Positions 12,201 through 24,643 of a DNA stretch of 64,000 bases are shown piece by piece (within the stretch, counting starts at the first letter, position 1; every line of letters begins with the position of its first letter). The translations under genes were made by a program, and so were the position numbers. The notes under the pieces were generated by a model that saw only the letters and a list, made by a program, of their open reading frames with translations, had not been told where the DNA came from and ran no database searches. Origin of the DNA: Combretum micranthum (lineage: Eukaryota; Streptophyta; Magnoliopsida; Myrtales; Combretaceae); NCBI GenBank assembly GCA_024138025.1, contig JAMXBD010000206.1, positions 1,054,001 to 1,118,000 on the forward strand, written 5' to 3'.

Positions 12201-15200
12201 AAGGAGAAGCTAGCATTTTCATGAGAGCTTCCTTTTCCAGATGGTGGTCGGATTATTTGGGAGCATATATGGCGTACATATAGAGATAAATTACGCAGCC
12301 AAAAGGCTGATTTAGGAAGTCTTTTGACCCCCCTGCAATCTCAGCCAGGTATAGCTCAGTCCCTTTGAAGTGTTTCCTAGTTTTAGCTCATAAATTTGAC
12401 ACCAAGGTTTTTAGGTGGAGCACCTTCTCATCAAGCCAGTAAAGAAGGCATTTTGAATACTAAATTTTCCTCTTCTGCTGATCAAACTAGTAAGGACACT
12501 CCCATTGCAAATTTGACTGTTTCATCTGATTGGAGTACTCTAAATCCGTCAGTTGGTGCTCAAAGATCAGGTCCCACAGCAAAAGAGGCAGGTATGGATT
12601 ATCAGCGTAGTTTTCCTCTATTGCAAATTAACTTTTCCATGGAAAGTTTTCCTGGATATCATATTTTCTGAGTTCAAAGCCTGCTTGCACCAGACACTAA
12701 TGGCTAATGCTTATTTCTCCCTTTTCTGACAACAGGAATTGTTCAATTGACACCATTCAGAGAGCCACCCTTGTCATTATCTTCTAGCATGATACATGCT
12801 TATCCTAGTGTTGGCATTCCTACCAGTATTTCCACTTCACCTCACATAAAAAAGGTTACAGGATCTCGTGGTCGGACTTCTGCAGATCCAAAGCCCAGGA
12901 AAAGAGAAAAGGTTTCAACATCCAAGGATCTTGGCCAGATGAACTTGCAACCTCTTTCTCGAGCTAACCTCGTCTCTGGTCCTGCTGTTAATAATCAACA
13001 ACTTGAATATGTATTTCCTGTAACAGCTACAGGCTCTTTATCTACAACTGCTATCAAGAGACAGAATGTTTTTGTATCTCCTGCATCACTTGCTGATAAA
13101 TCCAAAGCTGATGAACCTGGGAAGAAAAACAATACTTTATCTGAGGAGACTCTTCAAAAGATAAAAGATGCTAGGCAGCAAGCAGACGATGCAGCTACTT
13201 TTGCAAATGTTGCTGTTGGCCATAGTCAAGAGATATGGAGCCAGCTGGACAAACATAGCAGTTCTGAGTTGACGCCTGAAGTGGAAGTTAAACTTACATC
13301 TGCAGCTCTTGCAGTGGCAGCTGCTGCTTCTGTTGCAAAGGTAGCTGCTGCAGCAGCCAGTGTTGCTTCAAATGCTGCTCTTCAGGCAAAACTGGTGGCT
13401 GACGAAGCTTTAATATATAGTGGATGTGGTCTTCCAGTTTCAAGTCAGGAACAGCCTCTCATGATGCTCTAAATCTGATGGGAAGGGCTAATCCCGCATC
13501 CATCATGAAGGTAAATGGTAAGACGAATAACTCAAGCCCAACCTCATTCACAGGAAATGAGAGTGCAGGGAAAGGGGTTAAATCTGTTTCATCAACTTCA
13601 ATGCAAGATGAAAACCTCATTGCTGTAATTAACGCTGCAAAGTTGGCGGTGGAAGCCATAATGCAAGCTGGAAAAGTGGTCACAATGGAGAATCCCTCTC
13701 CATTGAGTAAACTTGTAGAGCTGGTCCAGATGGTTTTTGGAAAACACCCAGTTTCTGATCATGGAGAAGTGCGTGATGAAACTAGATTGCAGTTAAATAT
13801 CAATACGGCTAGTCCAGATATTTCTAGGAAAGTTACATCAGAAAATGCAGAAACAAATGTTAGGCATGACATCTCAGGTTCAGTTGCTAATGGTGAACAA
13901 GTTTTTAGAAGGAAAAAGGGACAGAAAGCATCAAATTTTGCCAGTGGAAACGCAGTAACCAATTTGGGATTAGAGTCTACTAAAATTTCAGGGCACAATA
14001 AACCCGAGGATGAGGGAGTGAGGAGCATTACAGAGGGTCACAATATCCAGGTACGTGCTCTGATACAATTTCATGGTGCATTCATAGTTCAGTAGTAAAG
14101 CCAGCATACAGCTAAAAAAATCCGAATAGTGACTATTTAATTGGTCTTAGGCATTTGAATTGTTCTAGGAGTCATTTACTGCCCCATCTTGAGTACTATT
14201 TTTCTCAATTGCCAAGTTTATATTACTATTGCATGTCTATATTGTATTAGGATCTTTTTTTGGTTTTAGAAGCTGGATGTTCTCAGTAGAATATCTGTTA
14301 TGTTTGAAATATGAGATGGGACTGCTGCTTATATCTTATGCATGATTCGATGGAAAACTTAGTTAAAATTCATTTCCTTGGACTAATCAACAAAATTGAC
14401 TGTGTAGGTTGATATACCACAGGAAGAGAGAGAAAAGTTAGATAACACTGGGACAGAGGAAATAGGACAAGCAAAGAGTAATGATGTTGTGGAACTTAAA
14501 AACTGTCAAGGATCAAAGTTGTTGGATCTAACTTCTGAAGAAACAATAAAGAATAACACTAATGACATGGCTAAGAATGTGTCAGAGACATCCAAAACAA
14601 CACGGAGTGGCCTTCAAAGGGGACTTGGTGTTCCTAGGCCTGGAAGAAAGAGGAAATTTATGGAAGTGAGCAAACACTATGTTGGAGGACAGAGCAGCTG
14701 ACTGATGAAGTAAATGACTCTTTGAAACTAGTGGACTATTTGAAGCCTCAGATAACAAGATCCCGCACTCATAAAAAGGCTTTGAAAGGTGATGCAGAAG
14801 AAAAAAGGAGGGAAGAATCCAATTTGAAAATCTCAATTCCAAAACGGCAAAAGGTTTTTCTAGTAGTCCAATCTCTCCAAAGAGTAATGACACTGCTGCA
14901 GATTCTGTCATGGCTGAGGAAGCTCTAGTTGATAAGATAAAGGATGCGACAAACCATGTTGAAGATGCATTGGAGAGGGATAATCTTGAGGATGAAGGAC
15001 AAAGTTCTGGTGATGAGGGGTTAGCAACTCTGGCATCGGACTCTAAATATCCCCATAAGGCCAAGCCCATGTACATGGGCAAAGGGAAGACTTCAGCACG
15101 TGGTCAACATAATAAGACTCAGGAGAAAGTTTCAGACAATACTCCTGTAGAGTTAATGTCTGGATCCATTGAGCGCCGTCGATCTAATCGGCGGATTCAG

Positions 15201-15881
15201 CCAACATCAAAAGTAAGCTTCTTACATTGTGGTTGTTTTTTTTATGTTACCATGTTATTTGATGTATTATACAAGGACTAATTATTGGTTTGCGAGTATA
15301 TGTTTCTCTAGCTGATAGCATAAAAACTTTTCAAAAATAACTTGTTTTTTTTCCTGGTTTTTTCTATTTCCTTGCCACATTATACTGGGACAGCTACTAG
15401 AAGGGATGGAGAGTGCCTTGGCCCCCAGCATATTACCATCTGCTTTACATGACGTAGACCACAGAAATCAGAAAAAGAGTGCTGCATAAGGTAAAATAAT
15501 GTATTATTGGCATGATTTTTTTCCCTGTAATGTTCTGTAAAAGTGAAGGTTTAATCACTTGCTGTTTATACTTTGTAGGAACTAATTATAGTCGAGAGAG
15601 GGCTACAAGAATACTTAGATCCCGTTCAAAGCACGTGACCTACATCTTTCCATGTACATGGCAGTTAGTAGATAGCTCCATATCAGAGCTGCGTTGTAAA
15701 GGTTATTATCAAGTCGAGTAATTATTGCAGAAAATAAGTATAGTAGTCATTAGGTGTCAATTTTGTACACAAACTTAGTCGTGTATCTTCCAGGGGTTAT
15801 TAATCGTACAGTCTAACTTGTATGTGCACCATCTTGTTTGAAGTATAGGATAGAGGATTGGTCTCAATGTTTATGTAGAAT

Positions 15882-15887
15882 AATAAA
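15882..15887 (+). terminator. Likely poly(A) signal, G2484-1-like gene
   Basis: AATAAA lies about 390 bp after the TAA at 15,487-15,489. A probable 3' untranslated intron (donor after 15,490, acceptor at 15,578) separates the two. Confidence 0.45.
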
Positions 15888-15905
15888 GATGGTGGTGGAT
15901 TGGTG

Positions 15906-17460
15906 TTTTTCTTATAGTGATGGTTAATGGGTTAGATGCTTTCTGGTTTGGCGAAGGCAATTCCATCTGCTTCAAGTTTATTTATAATAAACTGAGAGTT
16001 CAAATAAGGTTGGGCAGAGTTCAAAACTAACAGTATAAATTAATGTATGCTTCCTCTCTTCTACTTTTATGTATTTAATATGTATCTAATCTATACTTGC
16101 ACCTACTTTTTATAATTTTCACTATGATCTCTTTGTTATTTCCTTGAGCCAAACGCCTAAGTTAAAATTGATAACTATAATAGCTTCTATCATATTTATA
16201 AGTTTAAGATTTTAAATTAGATGATTATAATTAAGGACGAATCTAAAGAGAGTTTACCGGGGCCTTGGTTTCTCCAGATTCAGGAAAAATTAATTTTTAA
16301 ATATTTTTTGGAAAGAAAAAAATATATGTTATATGTATATTATAAAGAGATTAATCATGACATAAAACTAAGTGTGGTTTAGTGGTTAAATGATGTTATT
16401 TAAATGTATGTAAATTATTGAAAAGCTATCATATCCACATATATTTTATGATCTATTTGTGTTAAAAATAATCATATTGCACATTAACTATATAATTTAA
16501 TTTAATAACATTATGTTTTTGTACATGTAATGATAAGAAAATGATTACAAAGTATTGAATAAATATATATCTAGATATATTTTATGATTTACTTTTATTA
16601 AAAGAAAAATTTATATAAATATTAACTCTATTTTTTTTAATAATTAATTTTTAAGTGACATATATACGATTTGTTATGAAATGCATTGAATATTCTTCAT
16701 TATTAAGGATGATTCTTTTTTCATGAAGGTTTAAAAGAAATATCTCATTAAAAACATTATGAAATTATCATAAACATATAAAATGTAATATAAATGTAAT
16801 AACGAATGGATATTAATAAATAATTTTAAAATTAACTTAATTAATGTCCGACCCTCCCAATTGTATAATCCTACATCTGCTCCTAGATATAATGCTAACC
16901 TAAACGTAATATCATATTAGAAAATCAAAAGTCTAAACCCTTATGCATCCACAACCCCTCATTAGATTAAAATTGTGGCCTCAATGAAAATGAAAATGTC
17001 TAGCCTACAAGTGATACCACGTGTTACATGATAAATAATAGCTCATATTATATCTATAAGCTTAAGCTTTAAATTTTATTATAATGCTAATCTAAACAAA
17101 GATACCCAAATACCAGTTTTGTTCGTGAAAATTCTAGTCTCACTCAACTGAACATTTTCAATTCGGACATCGTATTAGGATTCTTAGAATTCTTCCGGGA
17201 TTCAAAAGCGACATGGAATTGATTATGTAAGTGTGATGCACGTTTTGCTCTCACGGGTCATCGCCATCGACTTGCTGCAATAGAAGCATTGCATTCCGTG
17301 ATCACAAAAGAAACAAGGAAACTAATTGCCCCCGCGGGCATCATATCGAAGCTATTGAATGACAATGGATAAAGAGAATGTCACAGCTAGATATATTATA
17401 ATAATTTATGCGACAAACAAATAGTGTCACTAGGCTTTCGTTATCAGCCCAAAAAGAATA
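15906..17460. other. Intergenic between convergent genes
   Basis: AT-rich sequence separating the 3' ends of the G2484-1-like gene and the O-fucosyltransferase gene. It contains a possible degenerate hAT-like element (listed separately) and no convincing coding frame. Confidence 0.55.
16232..16885. mobile_element. Possible degenerate hAT-like element
   Basis: The left end TAAGGACGAATCTAAAGAG resembles the reverse complement of the right end, TAGGAGCAGATGTAGG, allowing one gap. The flanking octamers ATTATAAT (16,224-16,231) and GATATAAT (16,886-16,893) match at 6 of 8 positions, but both are AT-rich and could match by chance. The internal phrase CCGGGGCCTTGG near the left end is common in plant non-autonomous elements. 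Confidence 0.4.
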
Positions 17461-17974
17461 ACTATGAATAGGCCCGTGAATGTGTAATCATATGATGAGG
17501 ACTTCGCGCCTTCGCGAGCAGGAAAAGAGAACTTTCTCCTCTAGAAAAACCTCTAAGCCTAGATCATCTCTTCTGATGGTCTGGAGAAATGGATTGGCAG
17601 GACAGGACCCAAGCGGTGGATGCCCTCTTACCATGAAACAAGGAAAAAAAACAAATACCAAAAAAAAAAAAAAAGAAGACAAAAAATTTAATCCCAACCT
17701 ATGCGCCCCCTTGGTCTTTATATACATCCAGGGGAAAACACAGGAGAACTGATGCCTAACTTCACAAGAAGCTCATAAAAATAAAAAAATGATGCAGATT
17801 TACACACAAGTATGCCACGAGGACAAAGGGCAACACAGATCAAAACTGCGATCCATCACCGTCTAAACTAGCCAGGCATCTTCCCTGCTCTCCTTTCTTC
17901 CTTCTTGAACCAAAACCTCTCACTGTAGTGACCCATCTGAATCAAGGTGCAATCATCTCCTGTTTGACTTGCAT

Positions 17975-20900
17975 TCACACACCGGCTTTCACTATAATAT
18001 TTACAGTGGTTCGTTTGTCACTACCGTCATCATCTGAAGTCTTCTTACATATACAAGAGTATGGATATTCCTGGAATTCGACTCTTCCCGGTTTCATTTC
18101 ATCTGGCTCCCCCATGAATCCTCTCTGATAATATTTCACCTTTCTCGAAAAAGAATCCCAAGCCATCTGATTCCTCTCCAGGAACAAAGCACTCAGCTTC
18201 TTGCTGTTTGGTCGGATGGTCCTCTTATGCCCCACGTACCTCCTGCAAAACCATGCATTTGGAGTTCAGTTTACATGTATAGGAATGCAAATCAAGTAAA
18301 TTGAGTGAAACAGTAATCATGCTCTATATATATCTTAGCTTTTGCATCCACCTCAACCACAAGTTTTTAATTTTATAAAAACCTTGATCCATTGAAGTAG
18401 GTTCTTTTAAATGATGTTTTATACAGCTGCAGTATGCATGACAAATTCATTTTTCGTTTAGCAAAATATCGAAACTTTATTGGTTAAAATTGATTCCTCA
18501 CCTTCGCCCAGCAAGAATTTTTGCCATATTTCCATTGTTGTTAGTAACAAATACATCACTTTCATCACAAACGATATAGTCAATGGCAGCAAGCTGAGAA
18601 GAAAATGGCAGAAATGGTTTTAGATCATCCCGACCAAGCATCTCCTTTGTAAAAAAGTTTGGGAAAAGCTCTTTGAGAGGCTGCAGAGTCTCCTCTCCAC
18701 CATAAATTTCTCCAGATGCAACATAAAGGTACGTATCATTTGAAAAACCAAGGGCCCGCAGCATCAAGCCCACCTCGTGGGGAGTCAATGGACACTTCCC
18801 TTGTCTTCTCTCTTCCTCAGGGATCAACTCCTGATCAACAAGTCACAATAACCAGCATTAAACATTTTTCGGTTGTGTGGAAAAGCATAGATTTAAAATC
18901 TGAATCTACTAGAGCAGGAACATTGACCATATACTGGTATCCCATACTTATAGAAGAAAATTAACTATGGGAATTAACATATGAGAGAATTGGCTAGTTA
19001 AGAGAAACAGTGATGTTTTAAATTAGATGTCATTAAGGGTTGTCTGCTCACAGGCAATGTCTCCCACCGTTTCCTTATTTCACCAAGCTCGCGTCTTTCC
19101 TTGTCACCACCACCAAAGTAACAACCAGAAAATGCAAGCATATCAGCTTCGAACCTGCAAGGGGAAAACAAGAAATAAACTGTTAACTGCTATCCAGAAC
19201 AAGTTGCCCAATTTCAGTGAAGTTATAGCTTCCTGCAGATAAAGCAAAATACACATCCCTTCTTTCTTCGTGTACCACAGATGCTGAACCATAATTTGGA
19301 CAGCAGATGCATATTATTAAAATGAGACATTTAAATTATTAATATTTTAATCTCTCATTTTATGAGCAATATACAAGTGGTACTAAATGTATGTCTGTTG
19401 AAGTGGCAATGCAAAAGAGATCGCATAGTGAACCAACGAGACCTCAAATGAACAGCAACAAAACGTCCAGCCATTGTCCGCATCTTCATTACAAGTTTCT
19501 GACCAGCTTTACGAATTGGTTTAGTGAACCTTAGAGCATGATAATTTACTCGGCAACGTAGTTTTTGCAGGTCTTCTTCAAGATCGTTTGCAAGTCTATA
19601 GTCAAATTTAGTCAACTCCACAACCTGAAATTTTTTAAGAGGAATAAGGTATACTCAAAGAGAAGTGTCTTGCATCTTTCTGAACTAGTACACAAAGCAG
19701 CAGTCTTGATGAAACTTAGAATGACAAGAGGGCTTGGCCACAGTAGATATTGGATGAGATGCAGATATGGTTCTAGAAATTACTAGGAAAATTGAATTTC
19801 TTTCTAAAAGAGAGTGCTTACACGTCTTCTTAGAAGCATTGGAAGAACTTGTTCCAAGTAGTACTCAGGAGTGGACTTCCTAGGGACACGCATGGGATGT
19901 GGGGCTTTCTCCATGGATCGGATGAACTTATTAGGAATTTTCTTGACAATAGTAACATCATTTGCAAGGGAAGAGATAAACCAATTAACATCAAATATGT
20001 TTGTAAAGTTGCTGCCATGGGGAGAAGACATCTTTAGAAATGAGTTCATAAAGCTCAAGAATATTATACAAATGAGAATGTCCAAGACACTCATATATAT
20101 GTCTTCACCTGTTATCTTTCCAGTACGAGTCATGATCCAGCTTGGGTACAACTAGCGTGGCATTGAGTATCCGGGCTACAACTACAGCATCAATTATCTG
20201 GATAATAAAGAAATGCCCATTTTGCAATAAATAAATTGCTATTTCAAGAAAGGGAGAAAACATTAGAGCTTAACACACAAGGCAAAAAGTTCTCTTCACA
20301 AAATTCATGAAATTAAATGATTTCCAGAAGACAAATAAGATCATAAAGCAAGCAAGAGAAGAAAGTACGAGAAATTAAAGCATTATGCTAATTTCGCCAT
20401 GGTTACAAATCATTTCGTAGATATTTAAATGATATGATAACAAAGCAAAACAACATATGCGTATATACATGAATATGTTTGTGTATCCTCTTACTCCTGT
20501 TCTCTGCTGGTTAAGTCCTCCACTAGCTGCAATACGTAAATAACCATTTGATGGCCGCTCATGTGCAGAAGCTGCATCAGAAACACCAAGAGTAAACAAT
20601 ATTTTACCGCATAAGAGGGTCTTTTTTATTTTTTTTTACAATGTCTTGCAGATTAAATCCACCACAAAAAGGAAAAAGAAATTCCACTTGCAATTAAGAA
20701 ATTTCAGAATGTTTACATATTCTTCTCATCTTCAATATTATTAAAGCATATTCTATTCTAGCTTTGTCAAACAACCCGGATACAAAAAACAATGATGGGA
20801 AAAATGAAAGAAATGTAAAGATACAGTGCTAGGTGCTCCCTTCTATTTTCCTATTGAAGCCAAAACTAGACCAAGTACCAAAACAGAGAGCAAATAGTTG

Positions 20901-22544
20901 AGAATTAGAGAGAGAACCAGAGACGGCATGGGTACCATTTAGCTGAAAATACAAGCTTAGAGGTCGTGTAAAAAAATAAGGAGCACAAATTTAATGAGCA
21001 AATGCAGCTTCCAGAAGAAAGACCATAAACAAAAAAAAAAAAAAAAAAAAAGGTTATTGTTAGACTTACAGAAAAAATTAGGATCTCTTTCACTGCATCC
21101 ATAATAGGATCCTGAGTATTTTGATTTCCAAATATTAATTGGTTCTGGACCACCACCCTGCAAGTTAAAATTATGGAGGCAGTCATTGACTAAATTAAGC
21201 AGCCTTTACATTAGCAACATGGTCTCAGAGTTTTTCCGCCATTATTCACAAGTACAGGGAACTTACCACAAAACAAAAGTATATAAAGCCAACCACTTTG
21301 ATGGTCTGACTACAGAAAACTGGACATAATCAAGACAGTCTGTTTTGAGGAAAATTTTCCAAATTTTCTTTTCCAGGTAATTGGAAAACATGGCATTCCA
21401 ATTTACTTAAGCTAGAGACTTTCTCTATTTTTTTTGAGAAACTTTATTGAAAGTGGATAGTGGATAACTTTCCTAAATTTCCACTAACCTTTTTATAGCA
21501 TTTGAAAAACAGGGCATCTCCAAACTCAACGGTAAATGCATAAAAATCAGAAAAGCCTCTATTTCAAAAAAGGAAAATGACTCTTCATCATCAATGCGCT
21601 TGCCACATTCAGAAAAGGAAAAGCCAATAATGGAATTTTAATGCACCTAAAAATTTGCAAAGCCCTTTTTTCTTTCTTTCCATTCTTTCGTGATCAGAGG
21701 GTACTACTGTGATTGGATAAACCACTCACGATGCTAGTAACAGATAAACTTCCCTAACCATCAAAACTACCTCATCCTTTTATATGAAATTCAGAATCGA
21801 AGTGCAAATCAAAGAATAACCAAATGAACGAAGAATACATTATTAAAATAAAACATGTTTCTATCATGAAGAAAAATACCAACTTTAATCCATCCAACCG
21901 CATAACAAGGAAATGTGAGTCCCTCAACGTTACAATTGACTATTTCACCACATACGATCAATTTCCATCACATAATCAACTTCTAAGACTTCAATTGTAC
22001 TCTGATACATGAATTACAAAGCAGATCTCCAAATCCCGCATTGGCTCGATTAATCATTTTAAGTGCTACTTCACTACATAGCATGCTCATGCCGCTATCT
22101 TATGCATCATCTTACTACTCTACAAAACAATTATTTTGCGAAAATCATCCAAATTCTTAAAGAAACATCATCTCACGCAGCTGAATTTTCACCTAGAAGT
22201 AGTCAATTATCCGAGACGCGGCGTCCAATGCTCGATTCATTTCAAGCTAAACAGTCGAATATACTCACTATAACCGTAACAGCAAGTAAATATAAAACCC
22301 TAGAAAGTAGAGAGAGAGCGAGAGAGAGAGAGTATACTAGCTTAGAATAGTAGAATCCAGAATGGAGGAATCTCTGAGAGTACCATTCGATATGAGATGC
22401 CGCGTGTCCAGTGAACAGTGAGATCGAACCTAGACCGAACAACAAGAAACCGCACACTAATGACCATGAACATGTAAATGATGAGCATGATCTGAAGATC
22501 TTGGTTTTATTAGCCAAATGCAGTGCCATTTCTACTAGGTCCAT
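17975..22544 (-). CDS. GDP-fucose O-fucosyltransferase family protein, intact, 510 aa
   Basis: Nine exons on the minus strand: 22,544-22,338, 21,157-21,070, 20,571-20,495, 20,197-20,109, 20,011-19,822, 19,624-19,443, 19,154-19,052, 18,830-18,502 and 18,242-17,975 (TGA). All junctions are GT-AG with matching phases, and the total is 1,533 bp (510 codons plus stop), normal for the plant family. An N-terminal hydrophobic segment (residues ~26-46) suggests a type II Golgi membrane protein. Family blocks follow in order: SNGYLRIAASGGLNQQRTG, IIDAVVVARILNATLVVPKL, IFDVNWFI, FVAVHLRFEADMLAFSGC (with the conserved HLR arginine), GKCPLTPHEVGLMLRALGF and NNNGNMAKILAGRRRYVGHK. The family uses nucleotide sugars such as GDP-fucose; the substrate of this member is unknown. 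The start at 22,544 precedes the anchor, although the frame is open further upstream. Confidence 0.95.
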
Positions 22545-22700
22545 ACATACAGGGGTTGGGAAGAAAAAATTTAGGGTTTTGGAGGAGGAGGAAGATAAAA
22601 AGTAGGAATTTTGGATGGTTCTGGAAATTTTTGAGTTTAAACATTGACAGTGTAAAGATTTAGTAGTATCTGCACAGTACTTTATGGGTACAGAGAGAGA
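22545..22700 (-). promoter_or_regulatory. 5' leader of the O-fucosyltransferase gene with CT repeat
   Basis: On the minus strand a TATAAAA box (complement of 22,724-22,730) lies just upstream of a (CT)n tract at about 22,691-22,709. That is the expected spacing for transcription starting in or next to the CT tract, and the leader would then be about 150 nt. A second CT-rich tract occupies the first bases of intron 1 (about 22,309-22,333). Confidence 0.45.
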
Positions 22701-22723
22701 GAGAGAGAGGGTGAAGTATATTA

Positions 22724-22730
22724 TTTTATA
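22724..22730 (-). promoter_or_regulatory. Putative TATA box of the O-fucosyltransferase gene
   Basis: The plus-strand bases TTTTATA read TATAAAA on the minus strand, about 180 bp upstream of the chosen ATG and about 25-30 bp upstream of a CT-rich presumed start region. Confidence 0.4.
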
Positions 22731-22878
22731 TTTTCCCTCTAAAATGTTTAAAACCACCGTATTAGATTGTCCTGGCAGGTGTCATTTTTGCCATAATCGC
22801 TTACAAAGGCTAAAATAAATTTTTTAGTATTACGTCGAGTTAAAGTTTAAGTTTTACATGGTTATCTCCAACTATTAG

Positions 22879-23480
22879 TGTAACACCTTAATTTACAATT
22901 CGTCATATATTCATAGGAGATATAGACACATTAAGATTTAGAATATGCTAATTTCTGCACTAAATACCATGAAGTAATCCAAGATCTTTCATACATTAGT
23001 GATTCTGAATCAAACTGGTTTATATGTTTGTAATCACAAACAATCGCTTAATTATCCTCTTTTGATTTTTAAGAGTTTAACTAACATCTATGATACTAAA
23101 GTTACGAGGATTATAAGTTAATACTACAAGATATTTCTTTTGATAAACACTAAGCATTTACTACTTCTCAAACTAACTACTTTAATTTTTCCACAAACTC
23201 TATTCATCATTTGGAGGGTATTCATTGTTAGCGATATTCTCAGCCCACTATTCATAAGTGTCTAGCAATATAGCGGTTTACACACTCGTCACATGTACTT
23301 TAAAAAGAAAAAAGTGAGCCGGAGCCTACTACAATATACCACAAACACACAAACATGTTTTACAACACAAACATTCACATACAAATCTAATACTAATGCA
23401 ATAACCAATGTATTATTATTTTTGACTTAAGCCGAGCCAACGACATAAGGATAACTCAATATCCCACAACACGTAAATAT
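22879..23480 (-). mobile_element. LTR fragment in minus orientation, related to the 33-35 kb LTR
   Basis: On the minus strand the segment ends ...AAGGTGTTACA (plus strand TGTAACACCTT at 22,879). At 23,301-23,340 it contains the complement of a phrase ATATTGTAGTAGGCTCCGG followed by CTCAC. The same phrase, in the same relative order, is found in the LTRs at 34,939-34,980 and 38,381-38,424. The upstream boundary is not resolved. No coding remains. Confidence 0.5.
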
Positions 23481-23579
23481 AATAATATACATATATATGA
23501 TGTTGGGTACCCCCAACATCCAAGAGTCTAAACACATGAATATTGAGTGCGCTCCAATATTCTCGAAACCGAAACACCT

Positions 23580-23935
23580 ATAATCTACCTAGATCATTTC
23601 CATGTGTAACTTCACTCCCGGATGAAGCAATTCATGTATAACTTATGTGAATCACCTCTCTTACATGTAATTCACCGATAGTACACTCTTGAAACTTTTT
23701 GAGTTTGTGAATCGCTCTTACATAGCTGGCTCATGTATAATATATGTGAGTCACCTCTATAAAATGCGATTCACGTTTATATATGAATCGCATCCTATAG
23801 AGGCGATCCACATGTAAATTTTTAAAAACCTAAATTACGTCTGTTAGAAATGATTTTGTGTCGGTATTTTAGTAATTCATTTTATATAGTTTATATATAT
23901 ATATATATATAATTTCTTTTTGATAGATTAGTAAC
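23580..23935 (+). repeat. Dispersed palindrome-rich repeat, copy 1
   Basis: This segment shares a long diverged similarity with about 49,150-49,610 in the same orientation. Shared marks include ACTTATGTGAATCACC, GTGAATCGC, TATAGAGGCGAT, ACATGTAAATTTT and TTTTATATAGTTT. The segment repeats GATTCAC/GTGAATC and GCGATTC/GAATCGC in both orientations, so single strands could fold. Its transposon class is not recognised. Confidence 0.65.
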
Positions 23936-24643
23936 CATACAATTTTGTCCAATCAAACTACTACTTACTACTTATTGCTATTTTAATAAGAAGTTACATG
24001 AAAACCAACTAGTGAACTTACATTTATCTAATACTTCTTTTACGTGCTCAAAATTGAGAGAATTTATTGCATCTCATATATAAACTTTTCTACTATTTTG
24101 TTGAGAGTTAGTTTGAATAATAGCGAGAGATTTAATTACATATATTGTAGTTTTATATTTACCCAAGCGAGTAAAGTTAGTGAGATATAGCAAGATTAAT
24201 TAGTGTTTATAATCTCTCATATTTGATCGGATCAGTGAAATGAATCAGTGAGAATTACTGGGTTCCTATTAGTATAGTTGGAAGAGAGGATTGACTCACA
24301 AGGAGGAACATCTATAAATTTTGCACCTCATTGATTTTACCTCACTTTATTTTGTTGATTACTTAAGTTATTAAATTAGTGTTATCATATCATATCTCTA
24401 AGTAAACTTGAGGGAAACTGTTAAGTTTAATCTTTTTAGTTTAAAAAATTTTTAAATAGTAATCAATTCAACCTCGAGTGGTATAATTTGTGTTTGTCCT
24501 TGGCTTAGTTATTTTTGGGTGGCATTTAATGCTAGCATTGTTTTTTTCAGCATTACAATGGGAAAGGGTACTCGGTAATTCTCGCTTGAAAAATCCAGGG
24601 TGATGATGCCACTAGATGACACAACTGTTGGCTCGTTTTAGTA

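Larger units (their letters stand above)
8425..15905 (+). pseudogene. G2484-1-like: G2484-1-like Agenet-family gene, Agenet domains absent and reading frame disrupted
   Basis: I recognise this as a relative of the large plant nuclear protein G2484-1. Diagnostic stretches are QPFTDLQQEQLRAQIFVYG, ADPKPRKREKV, the KIKDARQQADDAATFANVAV segment followed by an alanine-rich helix, PGRKRKFMEVSKHYV, and the C-terminal RRRSNRRIQPTS-LLEG. Exons with consensus splice sites are about 10,000-10,370, 10,882-11,176, 11,373-11,802, 12,116-12,168, 12,241-12,348, 12,415-12,591, 12,736-14,050, 14,408-15,212 and 15,394-15,489 (TAA). Phases agree from 11,802 through 12,736. The N-terminal half is eroded or unrecognised. 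One-base shifts are inferred near 10,070, 11,036, 11,560, 13,424, 14,690 and 14,851. The tandem Agenet segment expected between the exons ending at 14,050 and starting at 14,408 is missing. It could be a pseudogene, a truncated paralogue, or a real gene with consensus errors. Confidence 0.7.
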
